Below, piece after piece: positions 7,778 through 18,618 of a DNA stretch of 64,000 nucleotides. This stretch comes from UBA4615 sp044368415 (GTDB lineage: Bacteria; Pseudomonadota; Gammaproteobacteria; Burkholderiales; Burkholderiaceae_E), in assembly GCA_044368415.1 (NCBI GenBank), contig JBIPLJ010000008.1:36345-100344 (forward strand), read 5' to 3'. Under the pieces are notes generated by a model, which saw nothing but the letters and a program-made list of their open reading frames with translations, did not search any database and was not told the DNA's origin. Positions within the stretch are counted from its first letter, which is position 1. Every line of letters begins with the position of its first letter. Made by a program: the position numbers and the translations under genes.

Positions 7778-10108
7778 TCAGCGCCGGCGGCACTCGATCA
7801 CACCTTCGACATCTCGGACCGCGATCAGGGTCCGATCCAGCTGCGGGACCGACGGCACCTCGACGGTGAACTGCATCTGCGCCACGCCGACGCGGCTGAG
7901 CGTCTGGACCGCGACGACGTTCAGACGGTCGCGGGCGAAGACATCGGAGACGTCGCGCAGCAGGCCCTGGCGATCGCGTGCACGCAGCACCACGTCCACC
8001 GGGTAGGCGGCGCGCGGAGCCGCCCCCTTAGCAGGCGCGCCGGCAGACTCCCCGTCGCCCCAGGCGGTCTCGAGCACCCGCTCGGGCGCGCGCCGCGCCA
8101 TGTCGGCGAAGCTGCGGCAGCCTGCACGGTGGACCGACACGCCGTGGCCGCGGGTAACGAACCCGACGATGCGATCGGGCGGTGCGGGCCGGCAGCACCG
8201 CGCGAGCTGGGTCATCAGGAAGTCGACGCCGACCACCAGCACGCCGCTGCCGGCCCCTGAGTCGCGGCGCGAGCCGCGCACACCGCGCAGCGCCGCGCCG
8301 TCGGCCTGCAGCGCGGCCGCGCCGTCGGCGGCCGCGGCGCGTGCGACGTCCGACGGCCCGCGGGCGGCTTCGGAGCCGGCGCGGATCGCCTCCTCGAGCA
8401 TCCGCGGCCCGAGCTCGTCGCGGCCGACCGCGAAGAACAGCTCTTCGGGGCGCGGGAACCCGAGGCGGCGGGCCAGCTCCTCGTGGGCGAGCGCCGTGCG
8501 GCCCTCGCGCTGCAGCATCTTCTCGACCTTGTCGCGGCCGGCGGACACGTCGTGCTCGAGCTCGAGCGCGTTGAACCACTGGCGAACTTTGGCGCGCGCC
8601 CGCGGGCTGCGCACGTACCCGAGCTGCATGTTCAGCCAGTCGCGCGACGGCCCCTCCGAGCCGCTGCCCGCCCGGGCCGCGACGATCTCGACCGTCTGGC
8701 CGTTGCGCAGCGCCGTGTTGAGCGGAACCATCTGCCCGTCGACCCGCGCGCCGCGGCAGCGGTGACCGAGCAGCGTATGCACGTGATAGGCGAAGTCGAC
8801 CGGCGTGGACCCCGCCGGCAGCTCGACCACGCGCGCCTGGGGCGTCAGCAGGTAGATGCGGTCGGCGTCCTCGCCGGTGCCGGTGGCGATGCGCCCGCCC
8901 AGCGTCGCGCCGACCTCCTGCTGCCACATCAGCAGCTGGCGCATCCATTCGACGCGCTCTTCCTGGGCGCCCGCCGGCTTGCCGCCGTCGACGGCACGAC
9001 CCTTGGTGCGGCGCACGGCGCCGGACGCCGGGCTGCCGGCCAGTCCGACGGAGGACTCCTTGTAGCGCCAGTGCGAGGCGATGCCGAACTCGGCGTGCCG
9101 GTGCATGTCTCGGGTCCGGATCTGGACCTCGAGCGGCCGCTCGTCCTCGGCGATGACCACCGTGTGCAGCGACTGGTAGCCGTTGGCCTTGGGCCGCGAG
9201 ATGTAGTCGTCGAACTCGCGCGGGATCGGCGGCCAGATCTGGTGGACGATGCCGAGCACCGTGTAGCAATCCTTCGCGTCGTCGACCAGCACGCGGAATG
9301 CCCTCAGGTCCTGGACCTCGGAGAAGGACAGCCCCTTGGTTCGCATCTTGTGGTAGATGCTGTGGATGTGCTTGGGCCGGCCGGAGACCTCGGCGGTGAG
9401 GCCCTGGGCGTGCAGCGCCTCGCGCAGGCGCTCTACGGCGGCCCGCACGAAACCTTCGCGCTCGACGCGCCGCTCCTCGAGCTGGCGCGCGATGCCCTTG
9501 TAGAGATCGGGCTCGAGGAAGCGGAACGCCAAATCCTCGAGCTCCCACTTGAGCTGGCCCAGGCCCAGCCGGTTGGCCAGCGGCGCCAGCACCTCGAGCG
9601 TCTCATGGGCGATGCCGGCCTCGGGCGCATGCCGACTCTCGGCATGCCAGCGCAGCGACTGCAGCCGCGAGGCGAGCCGCAGCAGCACGACCCGGATGTC
9701 GCTCGCCATCGCCAGCGTCATCCGGCGCAGCGTCTCGAGCTGCACGCCCGAACTCGAGGCGTTCGCGCGCAGGGTCAGGTCTTTCAGGCGCAGCATCTGC
9801 CGCATACCGTCGACCAGTGTGCCCACCTCGTCGCCCCAGCGGGCGACAATCTTGTCGAGCGGCACCGCGTCGCCCACGCCGAACAGCACGGCCGCCACCC
9901 GGGTCGGCTCGTCGACGTTGAGGGCCTCGAGGATCGCGAGCGTACCCCGCGCATGGGCGACGATGGGCTCGCCACTGCCGCCCACTGCCCCGCCCAGGCG
10001 CGCCTCGGCGAGCTCGAGCGCCTCGGACACGGCGCTGCCGCCCAGGAGCGGGGCGGCGCCGGCGGTTGCCGGTTCGGCAGCGTGGGGGGCGGGGTCTGGG
10101 GTAGCCAT
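7778..10108 (-). CDS. relA: GTP pyrophosphokinase RelA
   Basis: The 776-residue protein has an N-terminal pseudo-HD domain, in which the metal-binding HD of SpoT is replaced (AAVLFGVGDAVPLDKI), so hydrolase activity should be lost. The synthetase domain carries RPKHIHSIYHKM and EFDDYISRPKANGYQSLH, the EXDD-type loop of monofunctional RelA. Then come TGS (IYLLTPQARVVELPAG, VDFAYHVHTLLGHRC), a Cys-containing region (LARCCRPAPPDRIVGF) and a C-terminal ACT domain (VVLRARDRQGLLRDVSDVF). It makes pppGpp/ppGpp on stalled ribosomes. The start at 10108 (MATPDPAPHAAE) fits the family; the frame runs further upstream but with low-complexity Arg-rich codons. It is divergent from mtfA. Confidence 0.95.
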   Translation of the reverse strand: MATPDPAPHAAEPATAGAAPLLGGSAVSEALELAEARLGGAVGGSGEPIVAHARGTLAILEALNVDEPTRVAAVLFGVGDAVPLDKIVARWGDEVGTLVDGMRQMLRLKDLTLRANASSSGVQLETLRRMTLAMASDIRVVLLRLASRLQSLRWHAESRHAPEAGIAHETLEVLAPLANRLGLGQLKWELEDLAFRFLEPDLYKGIARQLEERRVEREGFVRAAVERLREALHAQGLTAEVSGRPKHIHSIYHKMRTKGLSFSEVQDLRAFRVLVDDAKDCYTVLGIVHQIWPPIPREFDDYISRPKANGYQSLHTVVIAEDERPLEVQIRTRDMHRHAEFGIASHWRYKESSVGLAGSPASGAVRRTKGRAVDGGKPAGAQEERVEWMRQLLMWQQEVGATLGGRIATGTGEDADRIYLLTPQARVVELPAGSTPVDFAYHVHTLLGHRCRGARVDGQMVPLNTALRNGQTVEIVAARAGSGSEGPSRDWLNMQLGYVRSPRARAKVRQWFNALELEHDVSAGRDKVEKMLQREGRTALAHEELARRLGFPRPEELFFAVGRDELGPRMLEEAIRAGSEAARGPSDVARAAAADGAAALQADGAALRGVRGSRRDSGAGSGVLVVGVDFLMTQLARCCRPAPPDRIVGFVTRGHGVSVHRAGCRSFADMARRAPERVLETAWGDGESAGAPAKGAAPRAAYPVDVVLRARDRQGLLRDVSDVFARDRLNVVAVQTLSRVGVAQMQFTVEVPSVPQLDRTLIAVRDVEGVIECRRR

Positions 10109-10151
10109 GGCGGCGACTCGGGCCCTACGGGGCCGGCGCGAAATCGTAGGC

Positions 10152-10157
10152 ATTATA
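10152..10157 (-). promoter_or_regulatory. Putative relA -10 element
   Basis: Reading the minus strand, the hexamer is a perfect TATAAT, 43 nt upstream of the relA ATG, in an otherwise very GC-rich 143-bp divergent spacer. It would give a leader of about 35 nt. The matching -35 position is GC-rich and does not resemble TTGACA, so the promoter may be weak or activator dependent. Confidence 0.42.
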
Positions 10158-10251
10158 GGGGGCGCGCGTACTCGGCCCGCGGGCTTCGGGGTCTGCGCGC
10201 GGCCGCCGGTCCGTCCCGCCCTCCACTCATGCTCCCGTCCCCGCCGCTGCA

Positions 10252-11064
10252 ATGATCTGGCCCCTAGGCCCCCGCCGCGCCCTCGCGATCGACGCCGCCG
10301 CCTGGCAGTCGCTACAGGCGTCGCTGCCCTACCTGCGCGCGCTCGACGATGCCGAGTCGGCCCGCATGCGAGCACTCATCGCTGCCTTCCTGTCCGGCAA
10401 GACCTTCAGCGGCACCCACGGCCTGGTGCCCGACGATTCGATGCGCTTGACGATCGCAGCTCAGGCCTGCCTGCCGGTGCTGCACATTGGCCTGGATCCG
10501 TACGACGACTTCGTCGAGATCGTGGTCTACCCCTCGGCCTTCGCCGTGCGCCGAAAGGTCACCGACGACGACGGCCTCGTCCACGAGTTCGACGACGTGC
10601 TGGCCGGCGAGGCGATGGACGGGGGCCCGGTGGTGCTGTCCTGGGACGACGTCGCAGGCACAACGCGCACGCCTACGGCCAACGTCGTGATCCACGAATT
10701 TGCCCACAAGCTCGACCTAGCCGACGGCGAGGCCGACGGCTGCCCGCCGATGCCGCGCGCGGCCCGCGCCCACTGGCTCGACACGCTGCATGCGGCCTAC
10801 CATGCCTTCGTCGACGCGCTCGAGGCGCTCGAGCACGGCCTGCCGCCGGACATGGACCCGGAAGGCGAGGAGGCCGACGTCTGGTACGCCCGGCTTCCAC
10901 TCGACCCCTATGCCGCCACCGACGAAGCGGAGTTCTTCGCGGTTGCCGCCGAGGCCTTTTTTGTCGAGCCCGGCCCGCTCGCCGAGGCCTATCCGGCGCT
11001 GTATGCATGCTTCGTCGGGTACTTCCGGCACGACCCGATGTCTCCGGCGCGCGGGCGCGACTGA
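10252..11064 (+). CDS. mtfA: Zinc-dependent peptidase MtfA (Mlc titration factor A family)
   Basis: The 270-residue protein carries the MtfA/DUF980 features: a zinc-binding HEFAHKLD (residues 148-155), an upstream IVVYPSAFAVRR segment, and a downstream EAEFFAVAAEAFF that provides the third ligand glutamate. MtfA is a cytosolic aminopeptidase-like gluzincin; in enterobacteria it binds the repressor Mlc and so affects glucose PTS genes. No PTS or Mlc gene is here, so its partner in this organism is unknown. The gene stands alone between divergent relA and the exopolysaccharide genes. Confidence 0.92.
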   Translation: MIWPLGPRRALAIDAAAWQSLQASLPYLRALDDAESARMRALIAAFLSGKTFSGTHGLVPDDSMRLTIAAQACLPVLHIGLDPYDDFVEIVVYPSAFAVRRKVTDDDGLVHEFDDVLAGEAMDGGPVVLSWDDVAGTTRTPTANVVIHEFAHKLDLADGEADGCPPMPRAARAHWLDTLHAAYHAFVDALEALEHGLPPDMDPEGEEADVWYARLPLDPYAATDEAEFFAVAAEAFFVEPGPLAEAYPALYACFVGYFRHDPMSPARGRD

Positions 11065-11165
11065 CGCGGCCTTGCCACGGACGCAGCCGGCGGGCCGTCC
11101 ATGACGTCCGGTCGTGCGGTAGTTCCTTCGGGAGAAGCGGGCGCGCGGGCGAGCATCGTCGCGCC

Positions 11166-12539
11166 ATGGTCCGATTCTTCAACCACTATCTGTCGATCCG
11201 ACTCCTGATGCTCTCGGGGCTCGAGGCGCTCGTGCTCTTCCAGTCGGTAGTGCTGGGGTTCGAGTTGCGCATGGCCGAGCCCGGCGGACAGTCCCCGCTG
11301 CTCGAGGCCGCGGCCTTCACCTTCGTGATGCTGATGGCGATGTCGGCGCTGGGCCTCTACCAGACACACGCCGAGCCCTTCCGCACCACCGTGCACCGGG
11401 TGCTGATCGCCTATGGCCTGTCGCTGCTGGTGATCAGCCTGGTGTTCTACCTGGTCCCCGAGACCTACATCGGCCGTGGTGTGCTCGCGTGGAGCTCGGT
11501 GCTCGCGCTGTGCAGCGTACTGATGATCCGCGTGGTGTTTTTCCGCCTGACCGACGTCGGCCTGCCCAAGCGACGCGTCATGGTGTTGGGCAACGGCACC
11601 GAGGCCGAGGAGGTCATCGAGCATCTGCACCAGCCGACGCAGCGGCACTCGGTGCAGTACGCCGGGCTGTACCCGGTGATGACCGACCGCGACGCCGAGG
11701 GCCGCGAACGGCCGCTGAACCACGATGCGCTGCTGCGCACCGTAGGCGAGCTCAGGGTCTCCGAGGTGGTCGTCGCCGTCCGCGAGCGCCGCGGCGGCGT
11801 GCTGCCGCTGCGTCAACTGCTCGACTGCAAGCTGCGCGGCGTCCGGGTGATGGGCCTGCAGTCGTTCTACGAGCGCGAGCACGGCGTGCTGCGCATCGAC
11901 ACGATGCGGGCGAGCTGGATGATCTTCGGCGACGGATTCGACCAAGGCCTGGCGCGCGACGTGGTCAAGCGCTTGTTCGACCTGCTGGTGAGCCTGGCGT
12001 TGCTGCTGGTGACACTGCCGGTGATCGTTCTGGCGATGATTGCCGTCGCGCTGGAGAGCCGTGGCGGCGTTTTCTATCGGCAGGAGCGGGTCGGCGAGGC
12101 CGGCCGGCACTTCAACATCGTCAAGCTGCGCACCATGCGGGTCGACGCCGAGGCCGACGGCACGCCTCGCTGGGCGGGCGTCAACGACTCGCGGATCACC
12201 CGGGTGGGCGCCTTGCTGCGCAAGACGCGGATCGACGAGCTGCCGCAGCTCTGGAACGTGTTCAACGGTCACATGAGCTTCGTCGGGCCGCGTCCGGAGC
12301 GGCCGTTCTTCGTCGAGCAGCTCACCGAACGGATCCCGTTCTACCAGGTCCGGCATTCGGTCAAGCCGGGCATCACAGGCTGGTCGCAGGTTCGTCATCC
12401 GTATGGCGCGTCGATCGAGGACGGCCTGGCGAAGCTGCAGTACGACCTCTACTACGTGAAGAACCATTCGCTCTTCCTCGACCTGCTGATCCTCGTCGAA
12501 ACGCTGCAGGTCGTGGTGCTGGGCAAGGGAGCGCGCTGA
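11166..12539 (+). CDS. XrtA-system undecaprenyl-phosphate sugar-1-phosphate transferase (EpsB-like)
   Basis: The 457-residue polyisoprenyl-phosphate glycosylphosphotransferase has four N-terminal transmembrane helices (about residues 10-125), a cytoplasmic Rossmann-like domain (RRVMVLGNGTEAEEVIEHL), one further helix (about 275-300), and the catalytic C-terminal domain (FYRQERVGEAGRHFNIVKLR, TRIDELPQLWNVFNG, MSFVGPRPERPFF). It starts the repeat unit by moving a sugar-1-phosphate from a UDP-sugar to undecaprenyl phosphate at the inner membrane. The family matches the PEP-CTERM/XrtA-associated transferase type, consistent with prsK next. The start at 11166 (MVRFFNHYLSIRLL) is the family start. 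Its stop overlaps the proposed prsK start. Confidence 0.93.
   Translation: MVRFFNHYLSIRLLMLSGLEALVLFQSVVLGFELRMAEPGGQSPLLEAAAFTFVMLMAMSALGLYQTHAEPFRTTVHRVLIAYGLSLLVISLVFYLVPETYIGRGVLAWSSVLALCSVLMIRVVFFRLTDVGLPKRRVMVLGNGTEAEEVIEHLHQPTQRHSVQYAGLYPVMTDRDAEGRERPLNHDALLRTVGELRVSEVVVAVRERRGGVLPLRQLLDCKLRGVRVMGLQSFYEREHGVLRIDTMRASWMIFGDGFDQGLARDVVKRLFDLLVSLALLLVTLPVIVLAMIAVALESRGGVFYRQERVGEAGRHFNIVKLRTMRVDAEADGTPRWAGVNDSRITRVGALLRKTRIDELPQLWNVFNGHMSFVGPRPERPFFVEQLTERIPFYQVRHSVKPGITGWSQVRHPYGASIEDGLAKLQYDLYYVKNHSLFLDLLILVETLQVVVLGKGAR
12525..12530 (+). promoter_or_regulatory. Shine-Dalgarno sequence that fixes the prsK start
   Basis: AAGGGA lies inside the last codons of the sugar-transferase gene. 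It is 5 nt before CTG 12536 and 8 nt before ATC 12539. No ATG, GTG or TTG in the prsK frame lies in range, so this site supports a non-canonical start overlapping the upstream stop codon. Confidence 0.45.
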
Positions 12540-14667
12540 TCGCCCCGCCGCAGGTCGGCTTCGCCGGGTACGCGCTCGCAGCGACCGCGTGGCTTGGGCT
12601 GGCGGTGCTGCTCGGAGCACGCGGCGCCGGCCACGGCGCGGGCCGCTGGCTGCTCGCGGCCGCCGTGCTCGAGGCGGGCTGGGCGTTTGCGCTGGCAGCC
12701 TGGCCGGGCATCCCGGGCGAACCGATGCCGATCGGCGCGGCACTTGCCGAGGCGCTGCGCCCGCTGACCTGGACGCTGATGCTGCTGGCGCTGTTGCGCG
12801 ACGGCGTGAAAGCCGTGCGCCCCGGCCCGCCGCGCGCGCCGCGCGCTGCCGACATCCCGCAACGGCCGCGGCAGCGCCACCCTTACATCGTGCCCGCGCT
12901 CGCGGTAGCGCTTGCGCTGGCATCGTTCCAAGGCAACGCCTTCGGCGCAGACGCCGCGCAACCGGGATTGGCAGGGCTGCTGGCAGCGATGCTCGCGCTC
13001 GTCTGCGTCGAGCAGGTGTACATGAACACCGATGTGGCCCACCGGTGGGCGGTCAAGCCGCTGTGCCTGGCACTGGCCGCATCGTTTGCCTTCGACATCG
13101 TGCTGATCGCCGACACGCTACGCACCGGCACGGCGGACGCGGGCGCGTGGGCTGCGCGCGGTTTCGCGCACGCGCTGCTGGTACCGCTGGTGGCGATCGC
13201 GGCGGCCCGCAACCGTGACTGGCAGCTCAAGATCAAGCTCTCGCGCGAGCTGGTGTTCCACGGGACGGCGCTGGTCGGATCGGTGGGATTTGTACTCGCC
13301 TTCGCGGTGCTCGGCTGGGCGGCGCGCGTCGCCGGGCCGCAGTGGGCCGGGGTGCTGCAGGCGCTGCTGCCCTTTTGCGCGGCGATCGCCGCGGGCGCGA
13401 TGCTGTCCTCGAACGGGCTGCGCGCACGGCTGCGGGTCTGGGTGGCGAAGCACTTCTTCTCCTACCGCTACGACTACCGCGACGAGTGGCTTCGGCTGAC
13501 GCGGATCGTCTCTGCACCCGGCGCTGAGGCCGGCATCGGCGCCGCGGACGGCTTGGGCGCGCGGGCGCTGCGCGCGCTGTGCGACCTGGTCGACAGCCCG
13601 GGCGGCACGCTGTGGGTGCAGTCGGCCGACGGCGACTTCGTGCGCGACGCCCACCTCGGCGACGCCCGGCCGGGGCCGCTGCGCGCCGACGAGCCCGTGC
13701 TCGCCTGGCTGCGCACACGCGCATGGATCATCGACATCGACGAATGGCGGCGCACACCGGTCCGCTATGACGGCCTCGCGCTGCCCACGCAGGTGGCCGG
13801 CGACCCGGGCGCCTGGCTGCTCGTGCCGCTGCTCGGGCAGGACACGCTGGCTGCGGTTGCTGTCCTCACGCGGCCGCGCGCCGCGGCGCCCGTCGACTGG
13901 GAGGTCCGCGACATCCTCAAGGCCGCAGGCCGCCAGATCGCCGGCTACCTGGCGCTGCGTGAGGCGGGTGAACGGCTCGCGCAGGCCGGGCGTTTCGAGT
14001 CGTTCAACCGGATGTCTGCCTTCGTCGTGCACGACCTGAAGAACCTCGTTGCGCAGCTCTCGCTGCTGCTGCGCAACGCCTCACGCCACCAGGCCGACCC
14101 GGAGTTCCAGCGCGACATGCTGGAGACGGTGGCCAACGTGGTCGACCGGATGCAGGGCCTGACCCGGCAGCTCGGTGGCGGCGCCCGCACGCAGCCCCGG
14201 CGCACCGACGTGCCGATCGCGGCCGCGCTCGAGGCGGTGGTACACACGTGCCACGGCCGGCGGCCCGCGCCCGCGCTCGAGCCGATGGATGCCGAGCTGC
14301 TCGGACGGCACGTGCTCGCGGACCCCGAGCGGCTCGAGCGCGTCTTCGGCCACCTGCTGCAGAACGCAATCGAGGCAACCCCGCCCGAAGGTCGCGTCAG
14401 CGTGCGTGCGCGGCGCGACGGCGATCACGCACTCGTCGAGGTCGCCGACACCGGCCATGGCATGAGCGAGACCTTCATCGAGACCCGTCTCTTTCGCCCG
14501 TTCGCCTCGACCAAGGGCCACGGGCTGGGCCTGGGCAGCTTCGAGTGCCGCGAGTACCTGCGCGAGGTGGGCGGCCGCGTGGACGTGCGCAGCACACCCG
14601 AGGCGGGCACCACGGTGACCGTGCGCCTGCCGCTGGTCGGTCTGCGCGCACCGGCGCTGCAGGACGG

Positions 14668-14671
<4 letters not shown>
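12536..14671 (+). CDS. prsK: XrtA/PEP-CTERM system histidine kinase PrsK
   Basis: The roughly 711-residue sensor kinase begins with a run of hydrophobic helices covering about the first 300 residues. A GAF-like region follows (about 340-470), then a dimerisation H-box with FVVHDLKNLVAQLSLLL and a GHKL ATPase domain (LLQNAIEATPPEGRV, VEVADTGHGMSE, KGHGLGLGSFECREYLREVGG with G boxes; the last ends the ATP lid). This is the PrsK type that accompanies PrsR in exosortase A loci. The start is not canonical: a CTG at 12536 overlaps the upstream TGA, and the first ATG in frame (near 12724) would remove the first helices. The gene overlaps prsR by 4 nt. The signal sensed is unknown. Confidence 0.87.
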
Positions 14672-16020
<1,349 letters not shown>

Positions 16021-16033
16021 TCCGACACCCGCG

Positions 16034-18466
16034 ATGCCCGCCCGCGCCGTCACGGCCATCCGCGCGACGCGCGCCGATATCCCGGAAGCCGTCGCCGCGC
16101 GTGGCGCCGCCGTCCGGCTGGCAACGGCCGCGGTGCTGGCGCTCGCCATGCTGTCCGGCTGCAGCGAGTCGCCCGAACGGCTGCTGGCCCGTGCGAAGGC
16201 CGCTCGCGACGCACGCGACGATGCCAAGGCCGAGCGGCACCTGAAGGTGCTGCTGCGCCGTACGCCGGACTCGCTCGAGGCGCGATTGTTGCTCGCCGCC
16301 CTACACGCGACCCGCCACGACGCGCCGTCGGCCGCAAAGGAGTGGCAGCGCGCGCTGGAGCTCGGTGCGCGGCCCGAGCGTGCGCTGCCCGGCTTGGTCG
16401 CCGCACGGGTGATGGCGGGCGATGCCGCCGGCGCGCTCGCGGCCTGCGAGACCGCACGGCTCGAATCGCCGGCCGCACGGGGCACGCTCGCGTACTGGTG
16501 CGGGCGGGCGCACGAGACGCTCGGCCAGCCTGCGCAGGCCGAGCAGGACTGGCAGGCCGCGCTCGCGGACGATCCCGGGAACGTGCTCGCGAGCGTGGCC
16601 CTGCTGCGCCTGCAGGCCGAGCGCGGGGACACCGTCGGCGCCCTCGCCGGGCTCGACGCGATCCTCTCGAACAAGCCCTCGCAGCCCGAGGCCTGGACGC
16701 TCAAGGGCGAGCTCGCGCTCGCCCGAGGCGATACCGCAGTCGCTCGCCAAGCGCTCGAGCGCGCCGTGGACAGCGACGTCGAGGCGCCGCTGGCGCGCAC
16801 GCGACTGGTGTCGCTGCTGATCGACCTGGGTGCCAACGAGGACGCGCGTTCACATTTGGTCGTGCTCGAGCGTCTCGCGCCCGGGCAGCCGGCCGCGCTG
16901 CACCTGCGCGCCCGGATCGACCTGAACGAGGGCCGGCTGCAAGCCGCCCGCGACGGCGCGCAGCGCATCCTCGCCACCAACCCGGACTTCCTGCCGGCCG
17001 TGGCGCTCGCCGCGACGGTCGCGCTGCGCGAGGGCGCGCTCGAACAGGCCGAGCGCTATGCCCACCACCTGCTCGACGAGGCCCCCGGCTCGCTGCAGGG
17101 CGCGCGCCTGCTGGCGGCCACGCAGTTGCGCCGCGACGAGCCGGCCCGCGCTCGAGCGACGGCCGACGCGGCCCTCGCCCGCGGCGTGCCGGATGCGCCC
17201 CTGCTCGGCATCGCCGGCGAGGCGGCGCTGCGCACCGGCGACCTGGCCGCCGCCACCACCTACTTCGAGCAGGCCAGCCGCATCGACCCCGATGATCCGA
17301 CACGACTCACCGGTCTGGGCCTCGCGCGGCTGAGCGCCGGCCAGCAGGCGGCCGGCTTCGAGGCCCTCGAGCAGGCCGCCGAGCGCGAGCGCGGCTCGAC
17401 CCGCGCCGACCTCGCGCTGGTCACCGCGCGGCTGCGCGCCGGTCAATTCGGCCTGGCGCAGGCGGCGGTCGACCGGATGATCGCAAAAGAGCCCGGGGCG
17501 CCGCTCGGCCACAACCTGCGCGGCACGGTCCTGCTCGGCCGCGGCGACGTGGCGGGCGCGCGAGCCGCGTTCGACCGTGCGCTCGCCCTCGACGCCGCCT
17601 TCTTCGCGGCTGCGGCGAACCACGCGCAGCTCGACCTGGCCGAGGGCCGCGCCGATCAGGCCCGCCGGCGCTTCGAGGGCGTGCTAAAGAAGGACCCGCG
17701 CAATGTCGCCGCACTCAGCGCCCTCGCGAGGATCGCGACGCAGGCCGGCCGCCACGACGAGTCCTCGGCGCTGCTGCAGCGGGCGCACGCCGCGGATCCG
17801 ACAGCGCTCGAACCCGCGCTCGCGCTCGCGGCCGAGCGCCTGAAGGCCGGCGGGCCCACGCAGGCGCTCGCGCCGCTGCAAGCCGCCGCCGTGCGCCACG
17901 GCAGCGACCCGCGGCTGCTCGACTTGATGGCGGAGGCCCTGCTGCGCTCCGACCAGGCCCAGCAGGCCCTCGAGGTGCTGGAGCGCCGTGTCCGCCTCGA
18001 GCCACGCTCCGTCGGCCTGCAGATGCAGGTCGGCGCGGTGCGGGCCGTCGCCGGCGACGGGGAAGGCGCGATCGCCGCGCTCAGGCTCGCCGGCGAGCTC
18101 GATGCGGACGCGGCGACGCGGCTGACTGCGCGCGTTGTCTCGACCTTGGGCACGGCGCGGCGCGGCGACACCGAGCGTATGGCGCGCCTGCTGCGCAGGC
18201 AGGCTCCCATGAACCCGATCGGCGCAGCGCTCGAGGCCGACCTGGCCGCCTCCGAGCGGCGCTGGCTCGACGCGGCCGCTGCCTGGCGCGACGCGATCGC
18301 GATCCGGCGCACCGCCTGGCTTTCCGCCCGACTGCACAGTGCGCTACGCGATGCAGGCCGAGCCGACGAGGCGACGGCCGCGCTTCGCGAGGGGTTGCGG
18401 GCGCTGCCTGGCGACACCGAACTCGCCGCCTACGCTGCTTCGGTCGCGACGCCCGCCACACGCTGA
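16034..18466 (+). CDS. prsT: XrtA/PEP-CTERM system TPR-repeat lipoprotein PrsT
   Basis: The 810-residue protein has an N-terminal signal peptide with a lipobox LSGC (Cys43), then almost continuous tetratricopeptide repeats to the C-terminus. Repeats with the typical A/G-Y/F-P spacing include LALARGDTAVARQALERAV and LRGTVLLGRGDVAGARAAFD. This is the PrsT-type large TPR lipoprotein of exosortase A loci, probably an envelope scaffold for the secretion or assembly machinery. It follows prsR by 13 nt and closes the prsKRT unit. It is shorter than many relatives, which reach about 900 residues. The Asp after Cys that would retain it in the inner membrane is absent (Ser at +2), so outer-membrane sorting is likely. 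Confidence 0.9.
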   Translation: MPARAVTAIRATRADIPEAVAARGAAVRLATAAVLALAMLSGCSESPERLLARAKAARDARDDAKAERHLKVLLRRTPDSLEARLLLAALHATRHDAPSAAKEWQRALELGARPERALPGLVAARVMAGDAAGALAACETARLESPAARGTLAYWCGRAHETLGQPAQAEQDWQAALADDPGNVLASVALLRLQAERGDTVGALAGLDAILSNKPSQPEAWTLKGELALARGDTAVARQALERAVDSDVEAPLARTRLVSLLIDLGANEDARSHLVVLERLAPGQPAALHLRARIDLNEGRLQAARDGAQRILATNPDFLPAVALAATVALREGALEQAERYAHHLLDEAPGSLQGARLLAATQLRRDEPARARATADAALARGVPDAPLLGIAGEAALRTGDLAAATTYFEQASRIDPDDPTRLTGLGLARLSAGQQAAGFEALEQAAERERGSTRADLALVTARLRAGQFGLAQAAVDRMIAKEPGAPLGHNLRGTVLLGRGDVAGARAAFDRALALDAAFFAAAANHAQLDLAEGRADQARRRFEGVLKKDPRNVAALSALARIATQAGRHDESSALLQRAHAADPTALEPALALAAERLKAGGPTQALAPLQAAAVRHGSDPRLLDLMAEALLRSDQAQQALEVLERRVRLEPRSVGLQMQVGAVRAVAGDGEGAIAALRLAGELDADAATRLTARVVSTLGTARRGDTERMARLLRRQAPMNPIGAALEADLAASERRWLDAAAAWRDAIAIRRTAWLSARLHSALRDAGRADEATAALREGLRALPGDTELAAYAASVATPATR

Positions 18467-18618
18467 GAGGTCGCGCACCGAGCGAAGAGCGGTTGGCCAC
18501 GCTCGAACGGTCCTCGGGCCGGCGCCGAGTGAGTCCGCGAACCCACGAATCGTTCCTTCTCGCTGCAGAATGGCCGCCCTACACTCGGCACTCCCTGGCT
18601 GAAGCGTTTCCCGGCACG

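Noticed and set aside
8483..10255. A 590-codon plus-strand frame antisense to relA
   Set aside because: Composition is typical of an antisense shadow and relA is certain on the other strand.
9549..11165. Long open frame in front of the sugar-transferase start (about 540 extra codons)
   Set aside because: It runs antisense to relA and out of frame with mtfA; its codons are Ser/Arg-rich shadow sequence and family similarity begins only at the ATG 11166.
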